Assembly: GCA_029207755.1 (NCBI GenBank)
Contig: JARCOQ010000002.1
Coordinates: 82,958,317 to 83,022,316 of the forward strand
Direction: 5' to 3'
Length of the DNA stretch: 64,000 nucleotides
Source: Chamaea fasciata
Taxonomy: Eukaryota; Chordata; Aves; Passeriformes; Sylviidae
Made by a program: the position numbers and the translations under genes. This document shows positions 21,101-33,840 of this stretch, piece by piece (the first letter of the stretch is position 1; each line of letters opens with the position of its first letter). The notes below the pieces were generated by a model that saw only the letters and a list, made by a program, of their open reading frames with translations, made no database searches and had not been told where the DNA came from.

Positions 21101-22658
21101 GTTGGGCTTTTCAGCCAACAGCAGGAATTTGGGGTTAGACCTCAGAGAGGCAGTGGTGTTGAGCAGCTTCAGGCAGTGAAAGAGAGGGGACCCCAAGGTG
21201 CATAGTGCACTTTCATCGAACAGATCATGGGAGAAAGTCTCTTCAAGCACAAGAAACACCCACGTTGGTAAAGCCCTACTGGAAAAACAAACAGGGCAAG
21301 ATGTGGTGTAGCCTGGACATTGGTATTTAGAAGGGAAGGAGAAGGGAATTGCAGCAAATTTCCACAGATTTCCCTTCACTAGGAAGGAATTAACTGTTAC
21401 AACACTATGGTCAAATGTAAACGGAACTACCCTCAGGTTACTATAAGCTATCCATAGCTGCATGCTTCAGTACAGATGCTGTATCTGCATGGGGCAGGGC
21501 AGCAGTAAGTTTAAAAAAAAATTTAAAAAAAAAATCCAAAAAGCTTCAAAAAAGGAAGGTGGTCCATACTGGGCCTTTAGCCGACAAAATCTGCAAAGAT
21601 GGATGTGCAACTTTTCCGGTAGAATTTCACACTTCATTTGGAGAATAATACTGCGCTTGTATGAAAGCACTTGGTTACAAAAATCAACCTGATTTTACCT
21701 TTTAGCAGTTATTCCAAAGCTTGACTGTCAAGTCAGGATGTAAAGGATTTCAAAGGATGCAAATGTCACTCTGTATTAATTGTACTTATGATATTACAGT
21801 ATTCAAATTACTGCTTACAGTTAGATATGTCTAATACTACAGTTGGTTTAGAATAAGGAGTAACTATCACCTTCCCTGCATGTTTTTTACCTTCAATAGT
21901 TTAAAACCTCTCAATATTGGAATGAATTTCTCATGGGTAGAGCAGTGATGAAGCCCTGCAGGCATTCAGAAGTAAGTCCCAGGAAGTATTCTGTAGGGCC
22001 CTAGACTACTTGTGCATTCCCCAGATCAAAGCATCATTAGAAGATGAAAAAGTTTCATTAATTAAATGTCTAGCTCAAAATTATTCTAGTTATTCTGTAA
22101 CAGATCACAAGAGACTTCTATCCCACTTATCTTTGGACCTCTTCTTTCATGCAATAGTAAAGATTTTAAAAATAATGTTTATTAAAGGCACAGCCTAATT
22201 CTTCTGAAGGACAGGATTTTTGCTCTGAGGACTGGGGCATCACTCACCTGCTCAGCAGCCAGTAAAGGAGTTTTACTCTCTGCATACTGAGGAGTGTTCC
22301 AAGGCCAGCCCTCAGGAGCTCAGCGTCTCAGAACTGGAATCCCTCCCGGCAGGAATCTGTGAAGCTGTAAGTACAGGCATGATGAGACACACTTCGACAG
22401 CTCCAAGCAACCTGAAACTCAGTTTAGAAATAAGCTAAGTTTATGCAGTCTTAAAATTGCTGACTAGCTGCTTTCTTGAGGGGTAGCATTACCAATTTAC
22501 AAGCAACATGTTAACTTACAGTAGAGAGCTAAAAGCAGCAGGAGGGCCACTTTCCAGGGCAGAACTATCAAGGCATATCAACACATATCCTATACTGCTT
22601 GTCAAGATTTAACTCCTTTCCTATTGAGGAACAAAGTTTTAGAAACATCAGCTAGTTA

Positions 22659-22659
22659 A

Positions 22660-22743
<84 letters not shown>
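22659..22743. repeat. (ATT)n(AAT)n(ATT)n palindromic microsatellite
   Basis: About 50 bases of ATT triplets switch to about 18 bases of AAT triplets and back to ATT. ATT and AAT are reverse complements, so each switch point is the centre of a perfect inverted repeat. The left one can pair roughly 18 bases on each side. This could fold into a hairpin or cruciform. Confidence 0.95.
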
Positions 22744-25719
22744 CATCCAATCTGAATGCAACTGCTTTGATTGTAAGTTCTTAGAAGAGTCAACTAGCAA
22801 ATATTTTAGTAAGAATTTACAGAGTCAATAAGAAGATATGGTTTCCAATTTACAATTTAAGGATGTAAAATTAAATTCATGCTAAAGCAACTCCTCATTT
22901 GCTGCAGCAGCTTGAGGCTGGGTCCTGCTTTCTATCAGTTTCTACATTTTAGACATTAAAAACCTTGTGAACAGACAAAACCACTTTTCAGGTGAGCAAA
23001 AGCACCTCTTTTCACACAAGAAACTGATGTTATATAAATGACTGAAACATTTATCTGGTTATCTACTTTGGGGGCATGAAGGCAGAACTGGGACTTGAGT
23101 ATGGAAGCTGATCAATAGGCAAGGATGAACAAATCAAGGTTCTGTATTGAAACAAAAACTGTAAAATGGAGACCTGAAGTGGAAATGAATAAGCTTGAAA
23201 GCTGAGTATTTGGGGGAGGGTTGTTGTTGTGTAAAAAAATAATTCTATAGCTACATGCTTATGACAAGAACAAGTTAGTACAGAGCAATGGCAGCAAGCT
23301 GTTTTCTGCATCCAGTAAGAGAATTAACAGGCTTAAAGTGAATCAAGAATGAATCAAACAGATGACTGAGAGCAGTTTTTAACAGTGGGCATACAGACAT
23401 AACGGAGTAAATGACTGCCAGATGAAGTCTTTGTCCTTAATGCTTTTAAAACCAGCTTGGAACAGGTAACAAGTGTCCCACCCTCTCATCTCTAAATCTA
23501 TTTGAGACAGAGTGAAGTATCACTAAATGTTCTTAAACTGGTTATATTAAAAAAGGGAAAAAATAACAAAGGGGGGTGTATACTCACAACAATTCAGTCG
23601 AGTCACCCCTGTTCAAGCAGCAGCTGAAACGACTGTGAAAAGCCAAGGAAAGGTTTTCAAATCTTCCATCAGAGGCCTCTGCTGTACTTGGATTGATCTC
23701 CCACAGCCTTTTCCGATTATTTTAACAAGTGTCGCACTTCAGATCCTGTCCAGAGCCCACCTGAAACTAGTTTCATGCCTGTGCATAAATATACAAGGGA
23801 CTAATCATTTCACAGCTGTATGGCAAAGCATTAAAGACAGCTCAGCTACAGTGAGGGCAGTGCTAGGGCTGGGTGGTCCCACATCCTGCACTTGCTGGCA
23901 TAGCTGGGATTTCTACCCATGGAAAGTGAACAACCATGCAGCCTTTGCTTACACAAACACACTCCACCTTTCCTTCCCTTCAGCCCCTCTCATCTCAAGA
24001 AAAAAAGGGCAAAAACTACTGGGTTAATGGTGAGGGCTTTGTGCTTCACTTGATTGACAAGTCCAATATATTGGAGAATATATTGGCAGATACTGGCAGA
24101 GGCACCATTACCAGATTTCCTCATAGGAAATGTTATGAGACGTTAACCTACTGCAGAGTACTCCAGAACAAACTGGAGTCTGGAGTTAACAACATTTCCA
24201 TGAAAGTTGGCATTCCCTCCTTTTCACAGAGCCCAAACAAAATGTACAAAGCATCTTTAAACTAAGGCTCTGGTCTTTTTGTGCATTAAAGCTGATTTTT
24301 CAGAAGACTTCAGCACTCTATACAGCACTTCCTATGGATCACAGGACTTCTGGATCACCAGCCTCATATCCAGTCATAACATGGTACTCTACCATATCAG
24401 TTCCTTTCTATTTCTAAGTTATAGGAGTTGTCTTTTAGAATGAGTTGTCTCTTCCATTCCTTCCTGCTATGCTGTTCTCATGGTTAAAAAAACCTTCCAC
24501 CACCTTCTCCAACTTCCAGGTTGAAATGATTCATTGCTGATGTGTAAAAATCTGTTCTTATGCCAGTATTGTTCATAGCTTGATTTACCTCTCTTCCACA
24601 CTGCTGTTCATGCTGCTGTGCACTGCTGTCCTCTTTCAACCTTGACTTTGAGACCAAATAAACCACACAGCTTGGTCCTCTACAAGAAGTTATTTCACCT
24701 GACATTTCTCTGTATCTATTAAAAATATTAATTCACGCCCTTGGGGCTTGGGTGCCTAGACAACATGTTAATACCACCATACATTTGCCCTTTTCATGAC
24801 TAGCTCACTCAGGGGTTCAGAGTCACCCCCTGAGCCACCAGTGCCCCCTGCTCAGGCACATCTGAACACTGACTGCTGCTACAGGAGTTCTGCAAAGTCA
24901 GCTCCAGCATACCAAAGGCATCACAGCTTCTGCTTGATTTGGACTTGGCCACTTCAGAAAATCTAACTCACTTGTCTAACATCTCACAGACACTGTGGCA
25001 CCAGGGACTGAGTCCAGATCCTCTGAGAGCTTTTAAATACCTCAGCCATGAGATACTGCCTCCTTCAGTCTCCTACCAGATTCCTGCACACCCTCTAACC
25101 TCTGGGACAGACCAGGCTCATGGTGCTAGGCATGCTGCACAATCCATTCCTGCCCCAGGTGTGTCCAACCTTGCGTGTTGATCAAGTGCTGCACTGGAGA
25201 AAGAACAACCACTTGTGATACATGACTGATAGGGAGCATGAAAGGAGAGGCAGCAGACACTGAACCTGGCTCCTTCAGTGCTTGACTTTGCAGCACAGAC
25301 ATCGAACGCCTCTGTAACAGTGTGCATAGTCAAGAGGTTTCCTGGCATTTTTTAAAAAGCTTATACTGAAAACAATAGATATCAGTGATATGCACGTGAG
25401 TCACTGCTAGAACTGGGACTTTTAAATCCAGTGCACAAACATCTGTCACTTGAACCATGCACACGGACAAGGACCTTCCTCAGACTCCTCTGTTTTGGTG
25501 GCTGGTGGTAAAGCCCACAGCAGAAGTGACTGCGAAGGCACTCCCAAATGGAGCTCAGACAAAGGCAGCTGGGTGAGACAGCTCTCACAACACCTCTTGT
25601 AGGCACAGACTGAGCCCAACAGTAGCAGAAGGTGGGCAAAGACTTTTACAAATTTGAGCTTCAAAACTTCAGTTTTGCAGGAGAGCACTTCTTCCTATGC
25701 ATTTCACCCCAATGCTGCT

Positions 25720-25733
25720 GGGGGGGGGGGGGG
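25720..25733. repeat. 14-base G run
   Basis: This is an uninterrupted run of 14 G bases after AATGCTGCT. Such homopolymers are hard to sequence, so the true length may differ. Confidence 0.85.
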
Positions 25734-25968
25734 CAGTTAATAAATTCCTTATACAGATGGAAAGAGGGGACTCTGGTTTGCAGGAGAAATGTGTTTATGT
25801 GGGCTGGGAAAGGTCTTGGGGAAGGCAAGTCACCACTGCCCTGTGGACCAGCTCTCCACCCACAGGCTGGTCCACTGCCAGTTGTCTGCGCAGCCATTTA
25901 AACTGAGACATGGCAAGAGTTGCTGTTGAAAAGTTACCAGTTTCCCCCCGCAATCTGGACTCAGACTC

Positions 25969-26014
25969 ACCCTGCTCTCCATCTTCCCCCAACCCTGCTC
26001 TCCATCTTCCCCCA
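25969..26014. repeat. Perfect 23-bp tandem duplication in C/T-rich DNA
   Basis: Two identical 23-base units lie at 25969-25991 and 25992-26014, beginning ACCCTGCTCTCC. The surrounding 25900-26330 is strongly pyrimidine-rich on the + strand. Confidence 0.95.
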
Positions 26015-26581
26015 CTTCCTGCCCTGAGCTTTCCTCCTCTATCTCCTCCAAACAATACACTCAGGGCAATTCCCAGTTCTTGGTCTCTACTCCTAGCTGG
26101 CTCTCTCCATGTTCCTTCTTTCCCTCACACACTCCTAGCCAACTTTTCCAATTAAAGCAGTCACAACTTCCTGCCTCTCCTCATCAAATCCCAGTCCCTC
26201 TTTCTTCTCACACCCAAGTCCTTTGCCCAATAAATCCCACTATCCTCAACTAAAAGGGAATTCCTTTCCCCATTCCCTCATGTTTACCACATCTGTCATC
26301 AATGTCTTCTCCCTCTCACCTATAGTCCTTTCCATTACTAACCACTGGAAAGCTGAACACTAGATTTGGGGGTCTTCCTTAGGAACAACTGCAATAGGGA
26401 AAGAAGGAATAGGGAAGAAGGCATCAGTGGGAACCAGAAATGGCAGACTCCTCCCTGCTCAGCCCAGTGATGCAGCCCCTGCTATAGTCACATGGTTTTG
26501 ATTCCCACTGTACCACACTGCATTTTCCACGGGAAAGAAAGAGCTTTGCACATGCTCACTGAAGATAAGACCAATGCAGAT

Positions 26582-28693
26582 TTTATTTGGTATAAAATAA
26601 AGATACACACACATACCAAAACCACTTTTACTGAGCACGTGCTATCCATTTTATACAAACATTAATATATTTGGCCAAATCAGAATAGAAAGCAGAGGTA
26701 AGAATAAAAACACAGGGGACATCCTCTACAAAGAGGTAATTTCCCCCACGCAAACTGGAGTTCCTGTCCCAAAACACTGAAGTGACAAATGATTTCAAAG
26801 AAATATCTTTGAGAATATTTGAACACAGGCAAAAGACCACCACATCCTAAGTTAAAAAGATGCAATTGTTTTGACTGAAATTCCAAGAGCCTTAAACCTT
26901 ATGCCCATGACAAAAAGCTTCAGTCTATAGTCTATACACAGTTGAAGTTTGGCAAAGCTGGACCTTTAGAAACAGGGCAACAAGTTTGGAAGCTCCAGGG
27001 AAGGACTGGATTCCCACATAACAGCAACAACAAATGGCACTGCAGGTCCCCCAGGTTAGCAGCAGAGCTTAACATCTAAGTTCTGGAAGCAAGAATTTCA
27101 CAGTACTCAATATGCAGACTGCAAGTCCTAAAACTTTAATCAGCTTCCAGCCTGTTGTTCAGAGCCGAGATACACGTCTCACCAACAAACAACAGGCCCC
27201 TTCACCATTGAAACCCACTGCCTCAATGTGTTTGCATCCAGCATTCATCTCTTTGAAACACAGGGAAGAGAAGGACAGTCTGGACCTGGCCCCTCGTTCA
27301 CACACACTCGCACACACACTGTCAGCAGGGTGTTGAAAACTGCTACTGCAAGGTTTGACCAATTGTGTTTCTCCCAAGTCATTCTGCATAGTGGTAGGTG
27401 TCACGGCAAGTTAAAGAGGAAAGGCAAAACAACATCTCAGGTAGTCCCAGTGCATCACGGGTTGCATGGTGACTCTGAGAAATTACATGCACCATCAGAG
27501 AGTCCCAGTGACAGCTCTCTGGGTTCAAGAAAGGAACAGAACATGCTGTCAGGCTTGTTGGCTCTCAGGGTTTCAGTTGTTTAATTGTGTTACCATAACA
27601 AACCCAGAAACTCTGCAGAATTTTTATTGTTGAGCTTTACAGAAAGTGGTGAGCCTGAGAACTTAATGCAGAAATTCAGGACTTTTCTTGATGCCCAGAC
27701 TGATGGGGGAGGAGGGAGTTAAAATGACTCGTGCAATACTGAAGTTGTTAGATAAGTAACTCCACAACCATTCTAACACTTCTGTTAGATACTGCAACTG
27801 ATACCAAACTATTTCTATCGTCCCTGCAGTATGCAAGTACATACTGTGGATATCTTCAAGGACTCCATCAGTAATATCCTAAGGAGTAGAAATAAGGTGG
27901 GGCCCAAGTATTTCTTGGCCCTGGATTTTCATCATTTCCCACAAGTATGCCATTAATTTGCCTCCTGGAAAGAAACAATTTAAATACAGATATGATGTTG
28001 TAAAAGAGCAGTTAACAATTATGACATGGAAATATCCCAGCCTTTTATGAATAATTACAGTACTCAAGTTTCCACCTCCCTTAACTCGGACGTGTGACAA
28101 TCAGAAGTAAAGTAAAAACAGACAAGAGAAATGTCTGTGAGCTTTTGTAAGTTTTGTACCCATTTCCCACTACGACTTTTCAATAAATTAAAATTGTAAA
28201 TTCATTGTATGTAATGTAGCACAAGTAGGTAATTTTCACCAGTCTCAGCCTGAAATATTAAAACTTTATGGCTGAGTCCTGCACTCTGATCCTAAGCCTT
28301 CCAAGTTCAGGTTGGCTATAAAAATGTGTTTACTGTTCTCTTGCTTCTCATGCCATGCTCTGCTCTAAATGAGCAGTTACGGTTCAATTTTCTACACCAT
28401 CCAGTAGAACTGTGACTTCACCTCAAACTGCCCAAGCCATAAATGTCCAGCTGCCCTTAAAATGCAGTCTAACTATGGGTGTCCTGCTTTCAGCAAGTTC
28501 TGGTTGCTTCCGAAGATCTCTGCCACTGAAACTCCATGCTGGTTGTCCTAATCAGGCCTGTTTCTGTCTTTTCAGGTAAACGCCAACACTGACATTTGAC
28601 AGTACATTTGCTTTTCCTACAAGGCCTGAGTTTCAAGACCAAGCACATGCTGCAAACACCCTGAATGATGCTATCCAGTGCCATCAAAACACC
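26582..28693 (-). other. CHST7: Candidate CHST7 second exon and 3'UTR
   Basis: On the - strand a strong acceptor, CATTTTTCTCTTCAG, ends at 28694. If the weak donor CG|GTAGCG at 31979 were used, the reading would continue from Asp-Ala-Arg into Cys-Phe-Asp-Gly-Thr-Gly and stop at TAG (28673-28671). Mammalian CHST7 ends MDADGAT, which this loosely resembles, and as I recall it has two exons. Downstream, AATAAA signals on the - strand lie at 27628-27623 and 26587-26582. The splice, the short peptide and the 3'UTR length are all inference. The exon might be 3'UTR only, or not used at all. Confidence 0.38.
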
Positions 28694-31600
28694 CTGAAGA
28701 GAAAAATGAGGTGCATTTGTTGGTGAGCCTTAGTTGTCCTCCTTTGGCAGGAGAATTTTACAAAACCTTCTAGTGACTGAAGCGCACATGTCACACCACC
28801 AGCCATTAAGCAATTGTCATCCATATACTGTTCTAAGATGTCACTCTGGCCTACTTGCTCCTTTCTCAGCTTTGGATATTACCTATGGATTTTTAGATGA
28901 GTTTTCTAATGAATTCAGGTGCACTGAATACAAACCAAAAATTGCACTTGCTAGATTTTGTACACATTGCCCAATGGAGCCCTTTTCACATTATACAAGA
29001 ATTAAAAAAATAATCAGTCACGGAGAGCAACCAGGCTAGTGAACAACTTTTGCTGACAAAAATCATTATTGACACAGAAAAAATACATCTATCATAGAAT
29101 ATCCTGACTTGGAAGAGACCCACTAGGATGAGCAAAGTCCAACTCCTGACCTTACATAGGACAGCCCCAACAGTCACATCATGTGCCTGGAGCGTTGTCC
29201 AAATGCTTCTTGAGCTCTGTCAGGCTTGGTGCCGTGATCACTTCCGCAGGGAGGCTGTTCTAGTACCCAACCACTCTCTGGGTGAGGAACATTTTCCTAA
29301 TATCCAACTTAAACCTCCCCTGACACAGCTTCAGGCCATTCCCTGGGTCCTATCACTGGTCACCAAAGAGATCACTGCCTGCCCCTCCACTCCCCCTCAT
29401 GAGGAAGCTGTGGACTACAATGAGGTCTCAGTCTCCTCCAGGCTGAACAGACCAAGTGACCTCTGATGCTCCTCACATGGCTTCCCCTCAAGGCCCTTCA
29501 CCACCTCTGCAGCTCAAACATGGAAAGAGTTTCAGAAAACACCAAATGATTTCCAATAAGTGAATTTCCTCCCAGCAATAAGAATCAAGTTAAGCTAGAT
29601 AATAACACTTTTTTGCTCATCACGATGAACCATTTTTAGTGAAATTAAGTGTGAATTTTGAAAGACGAAAGATATTTACCACCTGAAGCAGCATGATGAG
29701 ATTCCCTGTCAAGGTGAGAAGAATGCTTAACTGTTGCATCACACAATTCTGCGACTGCAACTTGCTAAGAACCAATCAACAGGATGTACTGGAATTTAAT
29801 CTCCCATCCAATTTAAGAAAACAAGTACCGTATCATCTTTTGGTATGCACAAAAATATTAGTTTCTTTCCAAACCTGTCAGTACAAGCCAGGCTGGGTGT
29901 AGCCCCAGAAAAGCCTTCCAAAATAAGTTACCTGACACAGGTTATCATGGCATTGTACAGGTATTGTCTGTCTACATAAATGCCATTATTAAAAGCCACT
30001 GGAACAACCAGAGACAAATGTTGGTGTCACAGGCACAGTGAGAGAATGCAGAAACATCCCTTAGACAATACACAAGGTTTTCCAGCACAAAATGAGACCC
30101 TGTAATTCTTATTTCAAGCAGAAGCCCAGGGTTGCAAAACTGTATGAAGTATGCTACAGGGAAATGGATACATTTGTTCAAAAACATTTTTATGACTACA
30201 TTTTCCTGTCAGATAATGAAAGAAACCTGCTTCTTGTGCCAACGTACTCTCAGATGGGAAGATCAAGGGAAAAAAGAGCTAAAGTAAATGAAGGTTCATC
30301 CTAACTTAGTGACATGCCATACAGCTTAACACTCAGAGCATAAAAATGTACAGTGCAATTCAAACACCTCCTCCATGATAACATAACATCTTTGAACTGC
30401 CTTAATTTTCAGCCCTTTATATAAATACTGCTTTCTTCCTGATCCCGGATTATCCTCAATTTGAAACTCATATTCTGGGTTTGTATTTGAGAACCGCATG
30501 TAAACATCCCTATAATCCTGTACGCTCTTGTGGGGCCATTTAAAGACTGCCAGACTGTAATAGATTCAAAAGCAGTCTCCATGAGGTCTTTATGGAATTT
30601 ATCCCTAAATTACAACTGAACCTTCTATCCCCACATCAAGAAATTAAGAAACAAAGGTATACACCTTTTATTGCAGATACATTTAAATTGCAGATACACA
30701 CACCCTCTTCTCGCACAAGATATCTGCAGAAACATGTAATTTTAAAATCCAAAATAAAACTTCAGGATTTTTTTGTTAGTCTGTTCCATTTGTTTGTTTG
30801 TTTGTATTTTTAATGTAAGATTTTATTTGGGAACTTCATGATTAATTTGTCTTAGCCTCTTAGGAAACATTTGCTTTTGTCCAGGAGTTGCCAGCTGAGA
30901 GGATGTTATTGTTTGGAAGGGATGTGATCAGGAGGACCCTGAGCAGGGCACAATGTGTCAGCCCGGAAGCAAGGGAAGAAAAGTGATTCTCTCATCTGAC
31001 AGAGAAAAAAAAACGGAAATGTCGAGCATTTGCCTTCCAGTCTCATTCACCCTTACACGCGTTCCAAAGAAACATGTTAGTCACCTGTATCCCACATGAG
31101 TATCACCAAACTATATCAATATATGTATATTAAAAAAAAAAATCCTACTTCCAAAACAATTACAGATTTCTTTAGAAAAGCAAAGACTTCTGCCACAAAC
31201 ATCTTCAAAACACATAAGCAGGCGAATGCCTACCCTCTCTGCACGACCGCTTACCCTGCTGCTCAGAATGATGAACAGAGTTGGACACGGCTCCCCTTGC
31301 CTCAGCCCCCTCCCTACAGCACCAGCAATGTACAAAGGCAGAGACCATCCCTGCAGAGCAGGTTTGGAGCAGGAGAGCTGAGTCCTATGCTGCAGCAGGC
31401 TCTCTCCTGGCTGCCCAGGCCCCTGCTGACCTCTGCAGCGACTTCACAGAAGCCTCTTGTGTTTCAGCAGCAGTAGGGCCGAGGTCAGTATGATTCAAAG
31501 CTCCAGAAGGTCAGTGCTCTCACAGAAGCACCTTCCAGGCCCTCTAGTTCCCTGCTGAGTCTTCACCTGGGGGATTTTTAAATTTTCATGCAGTTTGTTT

Positions 31601-31975
31601 GCAGCATACCTGTGCTTTGTACACGATCACGGTTTCACGCTAAAAGGCTCCAAGAGCGATGCTGTACTCGGAGGACGCCTCTTACCAAACCCTTCCCGTA
31701 AACAAAACACCCCCCTGCCCTCTCCACGCAGCCCACAAGTAACACAGCCACAGTGAAGCCACAGTGCTACGGGGGCCCTGGACACCGCAGCGCCGCCCGT
31801 ACCCGAGGCGAGGCAGGCGTCCCTCAGCCGGGGCTGCCCCCGAGGGAGCGCCCGGCCCGCCAAGTGGGCGCCTACCATGTCAGCGGTGACCCCCGCGCAC
31901 AGCTCTGCCCGACGGCGCCTGTCCGTCCGCCCGTCCGCCCGCCCTCGGGCCCGTCCGGGACGTGGGGCTCGGGCG
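28694..31975 (-). other. Candidate CHST7 intron or 3' flank
   Basis: This is the DNA between the end of the CHST7 reading frame and the candidate second exon. It holds a CR1 copy at 29091-29514 and no other recognised gene. GC content rises sharply from about 31750 as the CHST7 CpG island begins. Confidence 0.45.
29091..29514 (-). mobile_element. CR1 retrotransposon, 5'-truncated copy
   Basis: The left edge ATCATAGAATATCC is the complement of the CR1 3' terminus. The body then runs through the usual blocks 'aagtccaactcctgacctta', 'ggtgaggaacattttcctaa', 'aggccattccctgggtccta', 'ccaggctgaacagaccaagt' and 'cttcccctcaaggcccttca'. The copy lies in the same transcriptional direction as CHST7, possibly in its intron. 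It is 5'-truncated with no intact reading frame. Confidence 0.93.
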
Positions 31976-33840
31976 CTACCGGGCGTCGCCGGCGCTGAGG
32001 GGGTAGGCGAGGATGCTCATGGCCTCTCCGCACGCCGCCTCCACCTGCCGCACCTGCTGGCGGCTGAGGCGCTCCCGCCAGGCGTGCACGGCCTCCCGCG
32101 CGTCGCGGGCGGAGATGAGGAAGGGCCGGTCGGAGGAGTAGGCGGCGCCGCGGGTCATGTTGAGCACGAAGTCCTCCAGGGCCGGCGGCACCGTCAGCCC
32201 GGCGAAGCGCAGCAGGCGGCGCAGCTCGGCGCGGGGCTCCCGCACCAGGTCCTCGTAGCGGAGCTGCGTGTAGCGGCGGCGGAGCCAGTCCGGGGCGCGC
32301 CGGGCCAGGAGGAGATCGCGGAGCCAAGACTGGCAGATCACCTCCAGCGCGCCGCCGAGGAAGAACTCGGCGCGGTGCTGCGGCTGCGGCGGCCGCCCGC
32401 CGCCCAGCAGCCCGGGCGGCAGCAGGAGATGCTGCTGCTGGTGGCGGGCCGGGCCCCGCGGCTCGGCGCGGTGGCGGCTGCGCAGCACCTGGACGCTCTC
32501 CCGCAGCAGCGCCTGCCGCGCCTTCAGGCGGGAGTTGTGGACGGCGCGGGGGTCGCGGAAGAGCTGCACCACCCGCAGGTTGAGGCCGGGCTCCCGCAGC
32601 AGCGGCAGCAGCGCACCCAGCTCCAGCAGCCGCACGTCCTTGATGACCACCACCGGGTACTTGCGGCACTCGGCCTCCAGCTCCCGCAGCGCCCGGGGCG
32701 GACACGTCTCCTCGCAGGTGGCGCCGTCGACGAGGCCGATCTCCTCGCGGGGCCGCGGGGCGGCGGGGCAGAGCGGCGGCGAGCAGATCACCTTGTTGGT
32801 CCGCCAGCCGAAGATGCTGGCCGTGGTGAGGTTGTCGGCGGCGGGCGGGGCGGGGGCCAGCGGGTCGCGGGGGCCAGACGGGGCGGTGTAGAGGCGCAGG
32901 ACGGAGAAGTCGCAGCGGAAGAGGGCGCGCAGCATGTCGCGGAGGGCTCCCTGCAGGCTCAGCGCGTCCCCCGGGTAGAGCGCCTGCCAAAGGTGCCACA
33001 TGGGCTCGTACAGGTAGAAGACGTCGGGGTGCTGGTTGAAGAGCTCCCCGAGGAAAGAGGATCCCGTTCGCCAGGTAGCGTGCAGGTAGATGTGCCGCTT
33101 CCCCGCGCTGCCGTTACCCGCCGCCCCGGCCGTGCCCGCCTCATCCTCCTCCTCTTCTTCGTCCAGCGGCGGCCGCTGCTCCCAGCCCCACTCACTCAGC
33201 GCCTCCTCCAGGCTTGGGCAGCGCCGCAGCAGCGGCTCCTCGTCCGCTCGCCCGCGCCTGGCCCCGTAGTCCAGCGCGTAGGGCACCAGCAGGAGCAGCA
33301 GCAGCGTGTACAGCACCAGCACCGCGGCGAAGCGGCGATGTTCGCCTCGCCACCGTCGCCGGCCCTTCATCGCTGGGGCCGGCTCGGACCCCGGCTCCGC
33401 CGACCCTCTGTTTGCCGGAGGGCGGCTCTTTGCGGAGAAGCAAAGTTAGCGGCGGCGGCGGCGGGGATGTGGGCGGCGGGCGGTCCTCCCCGCCGGGGAG
33501 CACGCCCACGGGCACGCCGGCCCGGCTCCGGGCCGCTGGCCGCGCCGCCCGCCGCTCTCGCCGCCGTCTCCTCCTTCTCGTCCTGCTCCTCCTCGCAGCG
33601 CGACGCGGAAGCGCCCGCACCTGCCCCCGCTGCCGCCTGAGAAACCGCCGCCGGCGGCGGGGCGCGGGCTGCTGCTGCTCCCGGTGCCGCTGCTACTCCC
33701 GGTGCCGCTGCGCCGGGCTCCGGGCCGCCCCTCGCCCGGCCTCCCTCCCTCTCTCCCTCCCTCCCCCCGGGCAGGGCCGGAGGGGCGGGCTCGGCACGGC
33801 GGGACTCACCCCCGCCCGGGAAGGGGCGCACCGAATAGGA
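31790..33840. promoter_or_regulatory. CpG island spanning CHST7
   Basis: This stretch is very GC-rich and dense in CpG, in sharp contrast to the AT-rich flanks. It covers the whole CHST7 reading frame and its 5' side. The lack of AT-rich stop codons keeps several frames open on both strands, including a 587-codon antisense frame; these are composition artefacts. Confidence 0.85.
31976..33370 (-). CDS. CHST7: Carbohydrate sulfotransferase 7 (GlcNAc/chondroitin 6-O-sulfotransferase)
   Basis: This is a 464-residue type II Golgi protein that moves sulfate from PAPS to the 6-OH of GlcNAc or chondroitin GalNAc. Residues 1-13 are a short basic cytosolic tail, 14-33 a membrane anchor, and 34-92 a stem with an acidic run (70-77). 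[11 protein letters not shown] (101-111) is the 5'-phosphosulfate loop and [15 protein letters not shown] (267-281) the 3'-phosphate loop. N-glycosylation sequons are NGS (86), NLT (180) and NMT (404). The start MKGRRR and the [15 protein letters not shown] core match CHST7 rather than CHST2/4/5/6. The ATG has G at -3. Human CHST7 is about 486 residues, so this C-terminus (SAGDAR) is shorter; splicing to a second exon could extend it. The frame is intact. It is convergent with SLC9A7, as in human. Confidence 0.96.
   Translation of the reverse strand: MKGRRRWRGEHRRFAAVLVLYTLLLLLLVPYALDYGARRGRADEEPLLRRCPSLEEALSEWGWEQRPPLDEEEEEDEAGTAGAAGNGSAGKRHIYLHATWRTGSSFLGELFNQHPDVFYLYEPMWHLWQALYPGDALSLQGALRDMLRALFRCDFSVLRLYTAPSGPRDPLAPAPPAADNLTTASIFGWRTNKVICSPPLCPAAPRPREEIGLVDGATCEETCPPRALRELEAECRKYPVVVIKDVRLLELGALLPLLREPGLNLRVVQLFRDPRAVHNSRLKARQALLRESVQVLRSRHRAEPRGPARHQQQHLLLPPGLLGGGRPPQPQHRAEFFLGGALEVICQSWLRDLLLARRAPDWLRRRYTQLRYEDLVREPRAELRRLLRFAGLTVPPALEDFVLNMTRGAAYSSDRPFLISARDAREAVHAWRERLSRQQVRQVEAACGEAMSILAYPLSAGDAR

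Larger units (their letters stand above)
21101..26581. other. Non-coding stretch between SLC9A7 and CHST7
   Basis: I recognise no gene here. The stretch has the ATT/AAT palindromic repeat at 22659-22743, a 14-base G run at 25720-25733, and a perfect 23-bp tandem duplication at 25969-26014 in C/T-rich DNA. The open frames are short and unremarkable. Confidence 0.7.

Noticed and set aside
22659..22743. CRISPR-like or satellite array
   Set aside because: It is a triplet microsatellite without spacers, in a vertebrate genome.
31872..32999. A 375-codon - strand frame offset from CHST7
   Set aside because: It is a composition shadow of the same GC-rich exon in another frame, with low-complexity Pro/Ala/Arg content.
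31877..33640. A 587-codon open frame on the + strand, antisense to CHST7
   Set aside because: It mirrors the GC-rich CHST7 coding strand, its residues are Arg/Ala/Pro/Gly-rich with no domain, and stop codons are simply rare at this composition. The CHST7 frame explains the region.
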